Part shown: positions 40,139 to 48,494 of the stretch, one piece after another
Numbering within the stretch: the first letter of the stretch is position 1
Layout: each line of letters opens with the position of its first letter
IMG/VR virus record: IMGVR_UViG_3300026382_000019
Location: 1-55,022 of that record
Length of the DNA: 55,022 bases
Reading direction: 5' to 3' (one strand)
Source: a virus
Program-made: the position numbers and the translations under genes
The notes under the pieces: generated by a model
The model's database searches: none
The model's input: the letters and a program-made list of their open reading frames with translations, nothing else
Told to the model about the DNA's origin: nothing

Positions 40139-40160
40139 ATTATATAATATAAATACTTAA
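40139..40160 (-). promoter_or_regulatory. Non-late promoter of clpX (TTAAGT-N10-TATAAT)
   Basis: TTAAGT at 40160-40155 and TATAAT at 40144-40139 on the minus strand. The plus-strand late octamer at 40148-40155 lies within its spacer. Confidence 0.65.
40148..40155 (+). promoter_or_regulatory. T4-type late promoter of the signalling operon
   Basis: Perfect TATAAATA on the plus strand, 20 bases before the 154-aa gene, interleaved with the clpX promoter. Confidence 0.7.
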
Positions 40161-40175
40161 AAAAAGGAGCATAAT

Positions 40176-40640
40176 ATGAAAGAACTCATAAAAATCGACC
40201 AATCATTACAAAAATTACAAAATGACTTTAACTCTCAACTTGAAGTTCTCGGATCAGATACTAAAGAATTTCATAATGCTTTGATAGAATTGAGTTCGAA
40301 ATATCCTGACCATAAGGAATTGCTTCAGTTTATTGTTTTTATAAATGACAAACTTGAAATTAACCAAAATTTATTTGGTGAAATTGTATCAGATTCATTC
40401 AATGAAATGATAAGACTCAAGAAGGAATTGATATGTGATATCATGTCAAAACATGGACCATCGAAGGACACTCAAAAAGATGAAGGATCATTGTGGAGCA
40501 AAACAAAAGACTTCATTGGCTCATTTAAAAATGCAAAAATTATTCTGACTGCAATGGCAGTCATAGCACTAGCAGCAGCGGTCATCATTGCACCTGCAAT
40601 GTTTTTAAAAATTATCACTGCACTAGCAAAATTATTATAG
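40176..40640 (+). CDS. C-terminally membrane-anchored protein, 154 aa
   Basis: First gene of a five-gene plus-strand operon. Residues 1-115 are soluble, helical and charged (coiled-coil-like DQSLQKLQNDFNSQLEVLG). Residues 120-150 form one or two membrane spans (IILTAMAVIALAAAVIIAPAMFL). AAAGGAG precedes ATG, with the late promoter 20 bases upstream. It may tether or link the signalling proteins that follow. No family recognised. Confidence 0.7.
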   Translation: MKELIKIDQSLQKLQNDFNSQLEVLGSDTKEFHNALIELSSKYPDHKELLQFIVFINDKLEINQNLFGEIVSDSFNEMIRLKKELICDIMSKHGPSKDTQKDEGSLWSKTKDFIGSFKNAKIILTAMAVIALAAAVIIAPAMFLKIITALAKLL

Positions 40641-40655
40641 GATTAGGAGGATAAA

Positions 40656-41354
40656 ATGTTTAAGGGAATTACAGAATTTACAAAAAAATTATTCGAGAGG
40701 ACTTTTGAGAGGACTGACGAGCAAGGCACTACTGAGGAAGACCTTTTCGATGACGAACCTGAGATTCAGGATGATTGTTCTGTTTGTGAATTGAGACATC
40801 AGTGTGTAACAAAAAGGGCATGCGAAAAAGGTTTGGTACCTAAGCTTGATGGTATAGATACATCAAAAGATACACTCCTTATTATTGATGATAATGAGGG
40901 AGTGGTGTCATTCCTAAAAGATGATATAGAATACTTTTTTGAAAATGACATAATCAAAAGGGATGAAATTAATTTACTCGCACTTACTGGCACTGATGCT
41001 GCATTTGCATTGCAAAGAATTTACAAGAGAGGCATTGATATCAAAATAAAATGGGCTATCATAGATATAACACTCGGTGGAAGTAAAATGACTGAGAATG
41101 GAAATATTAAACTTACAGGAGTTGATGTCTTTGAGGAGATTTTCAAACATACACCCGAAAAAGAGGATTTCAAATTTTTATTTTATACAGGGAATAACCT
41201 TAATCCTTATATAAAGTCTAATGAAAAACTTATTGAGCAATTTAAAGTAGTAAAAAATGAGGGTATTAAAAAATATGTTTTATTCAAAACATCAATTGAT
41301 ATAAAGTCAAGAAGGAGTTATATTTCAAAATTTCTCTTCGGGAAGAAAATCTAA
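40656..41354 (+). CDS. Response-regulator receiver protein with Cys cluster, 232 aa
   Basis: A CheY-like receiver fills residues 70-215: LLIIDDNEG gives the acidic pair Asp78/Asp79, KWAIIDITLGG the phospho-acceptor Asp137, FLFYTGN the switch Thr178 and YVLFKTS the Lys211. Upstream, Cys41, Cys44, Cys50 and Cys56 (DCSVCELRHQC) form a probable metal or Fe-S site. There is no DNA-binding output domain, so output is likely protein-protein or allosteric. AGGAGG precedes ATG, and the cognate histidine kinase follows after 14 bases. Confidence 0.85.
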   Translation: MFKGITEFTKKLFERTFERTDEQGTTEEDLFDDEPEIQDDCSVCELRHQCVTKRACEKGLVPKLDGIDTSKDTLLIIDDNEGVVSFLKDDIEYFFENDIIKRDEINLLALTGTDAAFALQRIYKRGIDIKIKWAIIDITLGGSKMTENGNIKLTGVDVFEEIFKHTPEKEDFKFLFYTGNNLNPYIKSNEKLIEQFKVVKNEGIKKYVLFKTSIDIKSRRSYISKFLFGKKI

Positions 41355-41368
41355 AATAAGGAAATGAA

Positions 41369-42637
41369 ATGATAAATATACATGACGCGATTATCACATT
41401 AAAAAGCCATATCAAGAATATAATTATATTTTTGGTTTTGGTTAATGTTATAGCACTTGGGAGTTTTGCTGTTGTTTTTAACATTCATACTGATTACATT
41501 GATAAGCAATTAGACAATAATATTATAGAGTACCAAGAGATTGATCAAGAGCAATTATGTAAATTGGTAAATTGTAAGGGAGTTATTACAAGTTCACACA
41601 AACTATTTAGTCCTGACGAAAAAGGGCACCTAAAGATTGCAGAATATAAAGAATATAGTATGCACAAAATCAATAAAAATTTATTTTTGTTTGATACTGA
41701 TGAACTTGCATTGTATAATAAAGTTGCAGATTCATATTACATTATGGATACATCAAAAATATCAGATGATTACGGGGATATTGCAATGATCTTCATTCCA
41801 TTAATGTGTCTGATTTATCTTGTGCCACTATATAATTCCATAAAGAGGGAAAAAGAGGAGGCTCTTATTCTGAATGCTGGTTCGGAGGCTTTGCTTGCTA
41901 ACAAATCCATGATTAACATAACAGAGAATATACATCATGAATTAAATACACCCCTTGAGGTTATCGATAATAAAATTGAAAAAATTCATACAGAATTGAG
42001 TAATTTTTTACTTGAGGAATACGAAGCAACTGAGAATATTGATACCATTCCTGAGGATAGAATAAAACGAAATAAAAGGATTGTAAAACTCAACGGAGAT
42101 TTTGAATTCATTAGGACATCATCAGAGCAAATCTATGCAGTCCTTGAGAAAATGAAAGGATTCAAACACCTCAGATATAGCAACGGAAACAAATCTCTGA
42201 AAAATATTATTGATGGAGGATTTAAAATTATAAATATTAGCAACACAAACTTTGAATATAAGGTCGATCCTAAATTAGCACAATACAAAATAGGCACCAA
42301 ACTCCTTGTTAATGCAGATTTTTTGAGTATTATTTTAAATCATCTTAAAAATTCTTTGGAAGCCAATGCTTCCAAAATTTTTATTTTATTCAGTAAGTCT
42401 GATGAAAATAATGTGTATATTAGGATTATAGATAATGGAAATGGTATACCTAAAGATGCTCAAAAGAAAATATTTGCACCTAATTTCAGTACCAAAAACT
42501 CTGATACAGGAATTAGAGGAAACGGAATGTACCTAAACAAACATATAATGGAGAATGCAGGCGGAAGTATATCATTGATTTCATCAAGTAAAAAAGGAAC
42601 TACGATAGAATTGAAAATTCCTTCTATAAAAAAATAA
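41369..42637 (+). CDS. Membrane sensor histidine kinase, 422 aa
   Basis: Two spans (about residues 17-37 and 138-155) enclose a periplasmic sensor of about 100 residues with two Cys (CKLVNC). The cytoplasmic kinase shows H-box NIHHELNTPLEV (His190), N-box LNHLKNSLEANA, G1 IDNGNGIP, F-box APNFSTK and G2 GIRGNGMYLNKHI. All catalytic boxes look intact. Transphosphorylation of the receiver encoded just upstream is the expected reaction. Phage-borne histidine kinases are very rare. AAGGAA precedes ATG. The sensed signal is unknown. Confidence 0.9.
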   Translation: MINIHDAIITLKSHIKNIIIFLVLVNVIALGSFAVVFNIHTDYIDKQLDNNIIEYQEIDQEQLCKLVNCKGVITSSHKLFSPDEKGHLKIAEYKEYSMHKINKNLFLFDTDELALYNKVADSYYIMDTSKISDDYGDIAMIFIPLMCLIYLVPLYNSIKREKEEALILNAGSEALLANKSMINITENIHHELNTPLEVIDNKIEKIHTELSNFLLEEYEATENIDTIPEDRIKRNKRIVKLNGDFEFIRTSSEQIYAVLEKMKGFKHLRYSNGNKSLKNIIDGGFKIINISNTNFEYKVDPKLAQYKIGTKLLVNADFLSIILNHLKNSLEANASKIFILFSKSDENNVYIRIIDNGNGIPKDAQKKIFAPNFSTKNSDTGIRGNGMYLNKHIMENAGGSISLISSSKKGTTIELKIPSIKK

Positions 42638-42651
42638 GGAGGTACAGAAAT

Positions 42652-42942
42652 ATGAAGATTTTAAGGGTGCTTGTGATATTATTGATATTTTGTAATGTTG
42701 CTGTACCAAAAGAAACTCGAGAATATATGGATACAAAGGAAGAGATTATATTGGTTCTTCGTCATTCAGATTGTGACATCGAATCAAAATCCGTTAAAGG
42801 ATGGATCAGAATTTTTAACTCTGATGACAGACTTAAGGATTATGGTATATATATATCAGAAAAACAAAGAATAATATTTTTGAGTTATTTTAAACATAAA
42901 TTAGAAGAAAAGCAAAATAGATATAAAAGGGAGATAAAATAA
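42652..42942 (+). CDS. Small exported protein, 96 aa
   Basis: N-terminal signal peptide (MKILRVLVILLIFCNVAVPK) then a charged, helical domain of about 75 residues with one Cys. No lipobox. AGGAGG precedes ATG. It lies between the histidine kinase and the outer-membrane barrel, with a one-base overlap to the latter, so it is probably periplasmic and could link the sensor to the barrel. No family recognised. Confidence 0.7.
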   Translation: MKILRVLVILLIFCNVAVPKETREYMDTKEEIILVLRHSDCDIESKSVKGWIRIFNSDDRLKDYGIYISEKQRIIFLSYFKHKLEEKQNRYKREIK

Positions 42943-44192
42943 TGGGCAAAATAAATAAATTATTATTGATGATATTAATCACATCAGTTCTTACCTTAAA
43001 TCTTATGGCTGATAATAACATGAATTTCAGCGGGATCATGAACATAGGTTATGGCCATGCTGAAAAAAACTTTTCGAACAAGGAAAATGAAACAAAAGAG
43101 ATTTATACATCAAACCTTCAACTTAATGCAGATTACGAAACTAATGATTTCTATTTTCAGAGTACACTTTTTGGGTATGTATATACGATGCCAAATAATC
43201 AAAAAGCACATCTCATAAATTATCATGATGGATATGAGAAACAGGATGTATTTTTCAGAAGCCTTTACGGAAGTTACAAAATTAATCAAAATTTATCAGT
43301 GGGAGCAGGATACCTTGCATTCAGCAATTCTACACCATCAAAATATAACAACGATTACATTCAAGACGGCGAAGGAATCTATATGCTTAATGATAATACC
43401 CTAGCGGCAGTTTTTGCAGTGTATAAGGAAGGCAATTCCAGGACTATCGTGGGAATAGGAACAATCGATGAGACTTTTATTAATACCGGAATGTACATTG
43501 ATGATGCTTTGAGACAAGGGGGAGCATATACAATTTTTGCAATTAACACATACAAATATGAAAGATTTACATTTACATCAGAATTTTTGTATAATTCTTT
43601 AACATATGAGAAAAAAGATTTGAGTGATATTTATCAAGTCGGTTTTGCCACGGCATGGGATGATTCAGAAAATTCTGGATGGTCACTCTATAATGTCCTT
43701 GGCGCAAGTATATATGATAATCATAATGAAGATGCCAAAGAGGAAATTTTCAAAAATGTACTTGGGCCTAAGGCAAAATATGGCGATTATATTTTGGCTA
43801 AATATCCTAATAATTTTGCTATTGAGAACAAAAAATATTATGGTGCGGCAATGCTATGGGGTTTCAGAAAAGATTTTGATATTGATAGGCAAGAATTTTT
43901 CGTCACTGCAGAGTGGTTCCATACTTTTGGTGATTGGACATCAGGCAATCAAGGAAACATTTATTTGTGTCAGGATAATCAGGTTTTTAATATTAGAGAT
44001 GATTCATATTATGCGACATTAGGATATATAATTAATGATCAAGCTACTGTGAAATTTGTGTATACATATTCAGAATATAATGAAAAGGGCAAAATTGGTG
44101 CACCAGCAAGCACTGTAGATACTGAAGATTATATAGGTCCTCAAATTAATAAAATAGAAATTATAAGATTTATATTTTCGTATAAATTTTAG
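42942..44192 (+). CDS. Outer-membrane beta-barrel (porin-like), 416 aa
   Basis: Signal peptide (residues 1 to about 23, ending LMADNN), then alternating amphipathic strands rich in Tyr, Phe, Gly and Asn (for example SVGAGYLAFS, YYGAAMLWGFRKDFD, ATVKFVYTYSEY). It ends in an aromatic residue (IFSYKF), the barrel-assembly signal. It resembles porin-like proteins common in Campylobacterota. A phage outer-membrane barrel could change surface receptors, block superinfection or alter permeability. Host origin is likely. Confidence 0.8.
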   Translation: MGKINKLLLMILITSVLTLNLMADNNMNFSGIMNIGYGHAEKNFSNKENETKEIYTSNLQLNADYETNDFYFQSTLFGYVYTMPNNQKAHLINYHDGYEKQDVFFRSLYGSYKINQNLSVGAGYLAFSNSTPSKYNNDYIQDGEGIYMLNDNTLAAVFAVYKEGNSRTIVGIGTIDETFINTGMYIDDALRQGGAYTIFAINTYKYERFTFTSEFLYNSLTYEKKDLSDIYQVGFATAWDDSENSGWSLYNVLGASIYDNHNEDAKEEIFKNVLGPKAKYGDYILAKYPNNFAIENKKYYGAAMLWGFRKDFDIDRQEFFVTAEWFHTFGDWTSGNQGNIYLCQDNQVFNIRDDSYYATLGYIINDQATVKFVYTYSEYNEKGKIGAPASTVDTEDYIGPQINKIEIIRFIFSYKF

Positions 44193-44193
44193 G

Positions 44194-44223
44194 ATTTTAG
44201 AAAAATTTTTATTTTTCTAAAAT
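44194..44223. terminator. Bidirectional stem-loop terminator
   Basis: Perfect 13-base stem ATTTTAGAAAAAT with a TTTT loop between the convergent barrel and NMNAT-like genes. It is T-rich in both directions and overlaps the stop of the minus-strand gene. Confidence 0.6.
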
Positions 44224-44745
44224 TTCCTTTAATACAGAGAACATAAAATGAATTTTTTTATCTGTAAGTTTTTTGAATGTTTCTAAATCATCATTTTTTA
44301 TAGCATTTCTAACTTTAGTGGCTGAAATATCTTCATCAGTCCTTTTAATTTCTTTGATTTCCAATGTTCTATCGTTTTCCATATATTTCATAAAAGATTT
44401 ATATGCTTTAACTCTATCAGAGCCTGCATAGGCAACGAACTTAGTTCCATCAGGAAGTTTGTTTAATTCATCAACAAAAAATCCAGTGCTAATTATTTTA
44501 ATTTGAACATTTTTTGGTGCTATTAATTCTAGCATTTTTTTCTGAATCTCTGTATCAAATGGATTTTTGGTTTTATCTTCTGATGACTTTTTACCTTTGA
44601 CCAAAAATATTATAACTTTTTTATTTTCTTTTGCCATTGTATTAATGATAGATGAGTGAGCTTTTGTGACAGGTTGGAAACGTCCACTAAAGATTCCTAC
44701 AGAATCTTTAGCTTCATTTAGTGCTATTTCTTTAAATGTTCTCAT
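44209..44745 (-). CDS. NMN-adenylyltransferase-like nucleotidyltransferase with capsid-targeting N-terminus, 178 aa
   Basis: I start at MRTFKEIALNEAKD (AGGAG seven bases upstream), which gives the shared targeting motif with LNE at residues 9-11. After the presumed cut the protein begins with a cytidylyltransferase-type fold: VGIFSGRFQPVTKAH (HxGH-like region, His30) and DISATKVRNAI (ISxTxxR motif) near residue 148. NMNAT/NadR-type enzymes make NAD from NMN and ATP. The gene overlaps the upstream nucleotidyltransferase gene by 14 bases. Head packaging is inference. Confidence 0.78.
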   Translation of the reverse strand: MRTFKEIALNEAKDSVGIFSGRFQPVTKAHSSIINTMAKENKKVIIFLVKGKKSSEDKTKNPFDTEIQKKMLELIAPKNVQIKIISTGFFVDELNKLPDGTKFVAYAGSDRVKAYKSFMKYMENDRTLEIKEIKRTDEDISATKVRNAIKNDDLETFKKLTDKKIHFMFSVLKEILEK

Positions 44746-45691
44746 TGTTTTTCTCCTGCAACATAGAATCATGATTGATATAATCCTTAAAAGATATGTT
44801 TTCTAACATCAGTTTTTCTACTTTATCCAAAGCCTTTTGCTTATCTATTCCTTTTTGTTTACCTGCCTCACCTGATTTAATAGAAACCATACTTTTGAAT
44901 ACTCCTTGAAGTCTTCTTAGACTTCTAGCAAGCTTGAATGTACTTTTTATTTGTTTTAGTAATTTGTCAAAAGATAGTGACAAATCCAGTTTGTATAATA
45001 TTATTTGCAAGTCATTCCAATTCCTTGATGTCCATATTACTTCTTGCTTTATAGTTTTATATTCTTTATTTTTAAGTTTATCGGGATCATAAGTAATCTT
45101 CCTTAATTGAATTTCTTTGGAACTACAATTAAACTCTATCTCCATATTTTTTTCAAGTTCTGGTTTTTTGATTTTCAAATCTTTTAATATTTTATTGGCA
45201 TTGAATTCTATCATAGCAACCTTAGTTGCTCCCAACACAATACCTTGCTTCGCTGCTGGCATATCCAAGAAATCTTTTTTGAATCTTGTTTCTGAAGCAT
45301 CCATAGCAATCATGTAATCGACTTGACATGCCTGAATAGAAGGGTTCGGCACATTAAGAGAAATAGTGATAATTTCTCCTGAGTTATAGTATCTTTTTCC
45401 TGCATATTTTTCTGACACAAAAGGAACGATTAGTTTGTCTGATTGTGACACAAAATGTTTTGCTAGTGCAGATTTGATTTTCTTTTTATCATTATCGTAA
45501 AGAGAGCCATCAATATGTGTGATTAAATCTATATCACCAAATTTAGTTTTCTTTTTATCTGAATTATATGAGCCTGTAGGCTCGATTGATACAAATCCAG
45601 GGAAATCAGAAATGATTTCCTTTGCTGTTTTTAATATCTCCCTAAAGTCTTTTCTGCTTTGTATTTTATTATTTCCTGTTACACCTGACAT
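44732..45691 (-). CDS. Pol-beta-like nucleotidyltransferase, 319 aa
   Basis: Minimal nucleotidyltransferase signature: TGSYNSDKKK followed by FGDIDLITH (Gly40-Ser41, Asp53-x-Asp55), as in MNT/kanamycin-type enzymes that transfer NMPs to proteins, RNA or small molecules. The C-terminus contains a targeting-like string ENISFKDYINHDSML. AAGGAG precedes ATG. It shares an operon with a second nucleotidyltransferase and the NMNAT-like protein. Target unknown. Confidence 0.75.
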   Translation of the reverse strand: MSGVTGNNKIQSRKDFREILKTAKEIISDFPGFVSIEPTGSYNSDKKKTKFGDIDLITHIDGSLYDNDKKKIKSALAKHFVSQSDKLIVPFVSEKYAGKRYYNSGEIITISLNVPNPSIQACQVDYMIAMDASETRFKKDFLDMPAAKQGIVLGATKVAMIEFNANKILKDLKIKKPELEKNMEIEFNCSSKEIQLRKITYDPDKLKNKEYKTIKQEVIWTSRNWNDLQIILYKLDLSLSFDKLLKQIKSTFKLARSLRRLQGVFKSMVSIKSGEAGKQKGIDKQKALDKVEKLMLENISFKDYINHDSMLQEKNNENI

Positions 45692-45706
45692 ATTATACTC
45701 TCCTTT

Positions 45707-46663
45707 TTATATAAGATTATTTATGAAACTTCTAAAATTTTCTTTTAAAAGACTGTCATCTGGTAAAAATTTTGTCTCATAATGTTCTTTTTTGTTAAGC
45801 CTTCTCCAATCATCTTGAATATCAAAAGGGATATCTGCTCGTGTATGCGATAAGATTTTGAAATAAATATTTAAAATTCCATCTCTATCTTTTTTAGGAA
45901 TTTCATCAAGTTTTTTCACAAGTTTGAAATAATTGTTTATAACATTTTTTGACAATTTTAGACCCATAGCATTTTCTAGGTAAGGAATCATGTCCTTAGG
46001 TTTCGTTGCCAGCTTTTCGCCAGTCTCAATATCACTCAATCCTTTTGTGTGACTGAAAGAATATCCATAATAATTAAACATTGAAAGCATAAGCTGAGTT
46101 CTGTGCAATCCTTTAACATTACCTTCATATTTATCAGAAAAATAACTGAATTCTAGCAAATCCATATCTCCTATCATCCAATCCATTTGAACACCATAAT
46201 CAAGTTTTTCTCCTGATTCTGTATACTGAGGAAATAAACCAAAAATATTACCTGAAGTAATTTTTTTCTCATCGCAATATAGATTTTCGGCATAAGCATT
46301 AATCTTTGTCACAATACCCTTAAGGATTGCTCTTACCATAAGTTCAGAATCTGTAGCAGTTTTTGCTCTCTTTTTGTATGCTAGCATTTGCTTTTTCACT
46401 TCTTCAGGATTCAATCCCCATTTTTGGATTGATTTGTCAGAAACTCTTTTATCTACTATGCTGGATACATCAATAGCAAAATCAATGTCACCTGATACAG
46501 GTTTTTTGCCAACTGAACCAATGTATCTCATTTTGTCATGATTAAAAATATCTTTTTTATTAGGAAATACTCTGCCTAATTCTTGAAAATATCTTTTTAC
46601 TGTCGGATCAATATTTTCTAATTTTATGCTTTGTGTTTTGCCTTTAAATACGTTTCCTCCCAT
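45707..46663 (-). CDS. Pol-beta-like nucleotidyltransferase, 318 aa
   Basis: Signature RYIGSVGKKPVSGDIDFAID (Gly49-Ser50, Asp59-x-Asp61) near the N-terminus. I start at MGGNVFKG, whose ATG overlaps the stop of the upstream gene (TAATG) and has GGGGAG eight bases before it; another in-frame ATG lies five codons upstream. The C-terminus ends LLKENFRSFINNLI, again similar to the targeting motif. Related in architecture but not closely in sequence to the next nucleotidyltransferase. Confidence 0.75.
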   Translation of the reverse strand: MGGNVFKGKTQSIKLENIDPTVKRYFQELGRVFPNKKDIFNHDKMRYIGSVGKKPVSGDIDFAIDVSSIVDKRVSDKSIQKWGLNPEEVKKQMLAYKKRAKTATDSELMVRAILKGIVTKINAYAENLYCDEKKITSGNIFGLFPQYTESGEKLDYGVQMDWMIGDMDLLEFSYFSDKYEGNVKGLHRTQLMLSMFNYYGYSFSHTKGLSDIETGEKLATKPKDMIPYLENAMGLKLSKNVINNYFKLVKKLDEIPKKDRDGILNIYFKILSHTRADIPFDIQDDWRRLNKKEHYETKFLPDDSLLKENFRSFINNLI

Positions 46664-47070
46664 TATTTTTCTCCCCATTTGCCATCAAAAATAGCTTTGT
46701 GTGCTTTAATTAGTTGTTCTTTATATTTTGACCATTTAGCACTTAATTTTTGAGTGTATTTTGAAGAGTGGTTTGAACCAAAATCAGGATAGTAAGCTAA
46801 ACCAAATTGAGCATTCTCATAATCATCATCTTCTTTTAACCAAACAGAGATTTCAACTTTTTTATCACCATTTTTTAGATATAAAGATACTATATTAGTT
46901 GGATGAGTTGAGTATTCCTTACTCATAGCCTCATAAGTAACTCCATTTACAATAAAGTGTGCCCCACAATTGGCACACTGCATACCTTCAATCTTAGGGG
47001 CATCACAGCCACCTTTATAAGTCATTTTGGCTGTACTTTCTTGAAGTGCAATATCTCTAAATGTTTTCAT
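46663..47070 (-). CDS. Zinc-ribbon protein with capsid-targeting-like N-terminus, 135 aa
   Basis: Starts MKTFRDIALQESTAKMTYKG, with LQE at residues 9-11. Cys residues in GGCDAP and MQCANCGAHF suggest a zinc site. The rest is a small alpha/beta domain rich in Lys and Tyr. First gene of the late nucleotidyltransferase operon, with a perfect late promoter 24 bases upstream. Possible injected internal protein. Confidence 0.68.
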   Translation of the reverse strand: MKTFRDIALQESTAKMTYKGGCDAPKIEGMQCANCGAHFIVNGVTYEAMSKEYSTHPTNIVSLYLKNGDKKVEISVWLKEDDDYENAQFGLAYYPDFGSNHSSKYTQKLSAKWSKYKEQLIKAHKAIFDGKWGEK

Positions 47071-47093
47071 TTTTATCTCTCCGTGTTTGTGGT

Positions 47094-47139
47094 TATTTAT
47101 ATAATAATTATATCATAAAATACATTAAATGATGCTTAA
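47094..47139 (-). promoter_or_regulatory. Overlapping late and non-late promoters
   Basis: TATAAATA at 47101-47094 (late), and a double-box promoter with TATAAT at 47112-47107 and TTAAGC at 47139-47134 (N21, inner TTTAAT). Both precede the 135-aa gene. Confidence 0.65.
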
Positions 47140-48494
47140 TATACCTTAATGAAAGGACCAAATTTCTCTCCTTTTTTCTGTGCCAAAAAGCCCCATTCCG
47201 TTACTAATTTGTCCAACTCCTTTGATGTAATACTAGACATATAAAATGCTAAATGTAATCCTTGAAGTTTTGTATTTAATTCTATGAGTGAGTATGTTTC
47301 TCCTGCACCATAGGCCATTTCAATTGACTGTAATGCCTCCTGCACTGATGGTACACCAAGATTAAATAATTTTTTTGATTTTATTTTGGTAAGCATTTTT
47401 TTATAATCACCTTTAACCTTCAAAAATTCTTCTAAGGTTTTTGGCATTTTCTTACCTTGAGGAAAATCATAAGACAGCATTTTTAATGTTGCATTTCTCA
47501 TAGCGGCAGGCACTTTGCCCATTTCAGCACTAGCGCCTTTGCTTTTGTATGACACTTGAACATTGCTTGTTTCTTTTTTTGGGTACATCCTAACCTGAAC
47601 ATTTATTTTGGATGATCCTATATATTGAAGGTCATAATTTAATTCATCGTTTACAAATTTCCCGTTCTTGAGTGATAGCAAAAGATTTCCTGTCAAAAAA
47701 GGATAATCCTCATGAACACCTTTTTTGACATTGATTATATCATATGTTGCTTTTGCTTTAGTTTTTTTGAGCGATATTCCTATAAGCCTTCTGTCATTAA
47801 AAAGTTCTACCATTTTTGCATTAAGATGTTCTATTGTTTTGAAGTTTGCTTCTTTAATTTCCTTTTGAACCTTTTCGTCCTCAATCAACCATATATCAGC
47901 AGGGTTCCATGAATCCTTTTGAGAAAATCCTAGTCGTTTAACCTCTTTGGTTATAAAGTCCATAAAACCACCGTCTCGGTTGAATATTTTGATTTTCCTA
48001 ATGCCTAATGTTTGTACTATTTTTTTGAATGTTATATATTGTGCTTCAAATGATATAATCCAAGATTTTTCATTTGGAAGGTCAGTGTAAATTTCTGAAA
48101 GTTCTTCGATTGTATATTTTTTGCTTGGCGTCTTAATGATTTTTTCTATAATCTTGAGCGAACACAATTCCTGATATTGAGTGGTTTTGGCATCACCTTT
48201 TCTGGCATTGACCTTAACATTTTCCTTGCTTATGTCTGATAATGTTATATATTTTTTTGTTTGTACATTTAGAAACATTTTTCTTAGCCTAGTGCCGTCC
48301 TTGATAATACTTTCAAAATCTTTTTTCGTTTTTGCAATCAATAATTTGTCAATGTATTCTTTATCAATTTCAATTTTTGTAAACTTCTTTTTATTCTCGG
48401 GAAATAACAAAAATGGCATGCCATTTTCAATTTTATTCAATAAAACCTCAAGATATGAATGTTTTACTAGGTCTGCAATTTGTAATTTTGCCAT
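47136..48494 (-). CDS. Hypothetical protein with possible PD-(D/E)xK-like motif, 452 aa
   Basis: Large soluble protein of unknown family. Residues 180-240 contain DSWNPADIWLIED and, about 45 residues on, LIGISLKKTKA, a spacing that could be the metal-binding Asp and SxK of a PD-(D/E)xK-type nuclease; this is only suggestive. A perfect late promoter lies 32 bases upstream. It follows the adenine methyltransferase gene, so a restriction-like pairing is conceivable. Other reading: a virion protein of unknown role. Confidence 0.5.
   Translation of the reverse strand: MAKLQIADLVKHSYLEVLLNKIENGMPFLLFPENKKKFTKIEIDKEYIDKLLIAKTKKDFESIIKDGTRLRKMFLNVQTKKYITLSDISKENVKVNARKGDAKTTQYQELCSLKIIEKIIKTPSKKYTIEELSEIYTDLPNEKSWIISFEAQYITFKKIVQTLGIRKIKIFNRDGGFMDFITKEVKRLGFSQKDSWNPADIWLIEDEKVQKEIKEANFKTIEHLNAKMVELFNDRRLIGISLKKTKAKATYDIINVKKGVHEDYPFLTGNLLLSLKNGKFVNDELNYDLQYIGSSKINVQVRMYPKKETSNVQVSYKSKGASAEMGKVPAAMRNATLKMLSYDFPQGKKMPKTLEEFLKVKGDYKKMLTKIKSKKLFNLGVPSVQEALQSIEMAYGAGETYSLIELNTKLQGLHLAFYMSSITSKELDKLVTEWGFLAQKKGEKFGPFIKVY

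Noticed and set aside
43624-44022. Plus-strand 132-codon frame inside the barrel gene
   Set aside because: Out of frame with the barrel gene, which has signal peptide and C-terminal Phe; no ribosome site.
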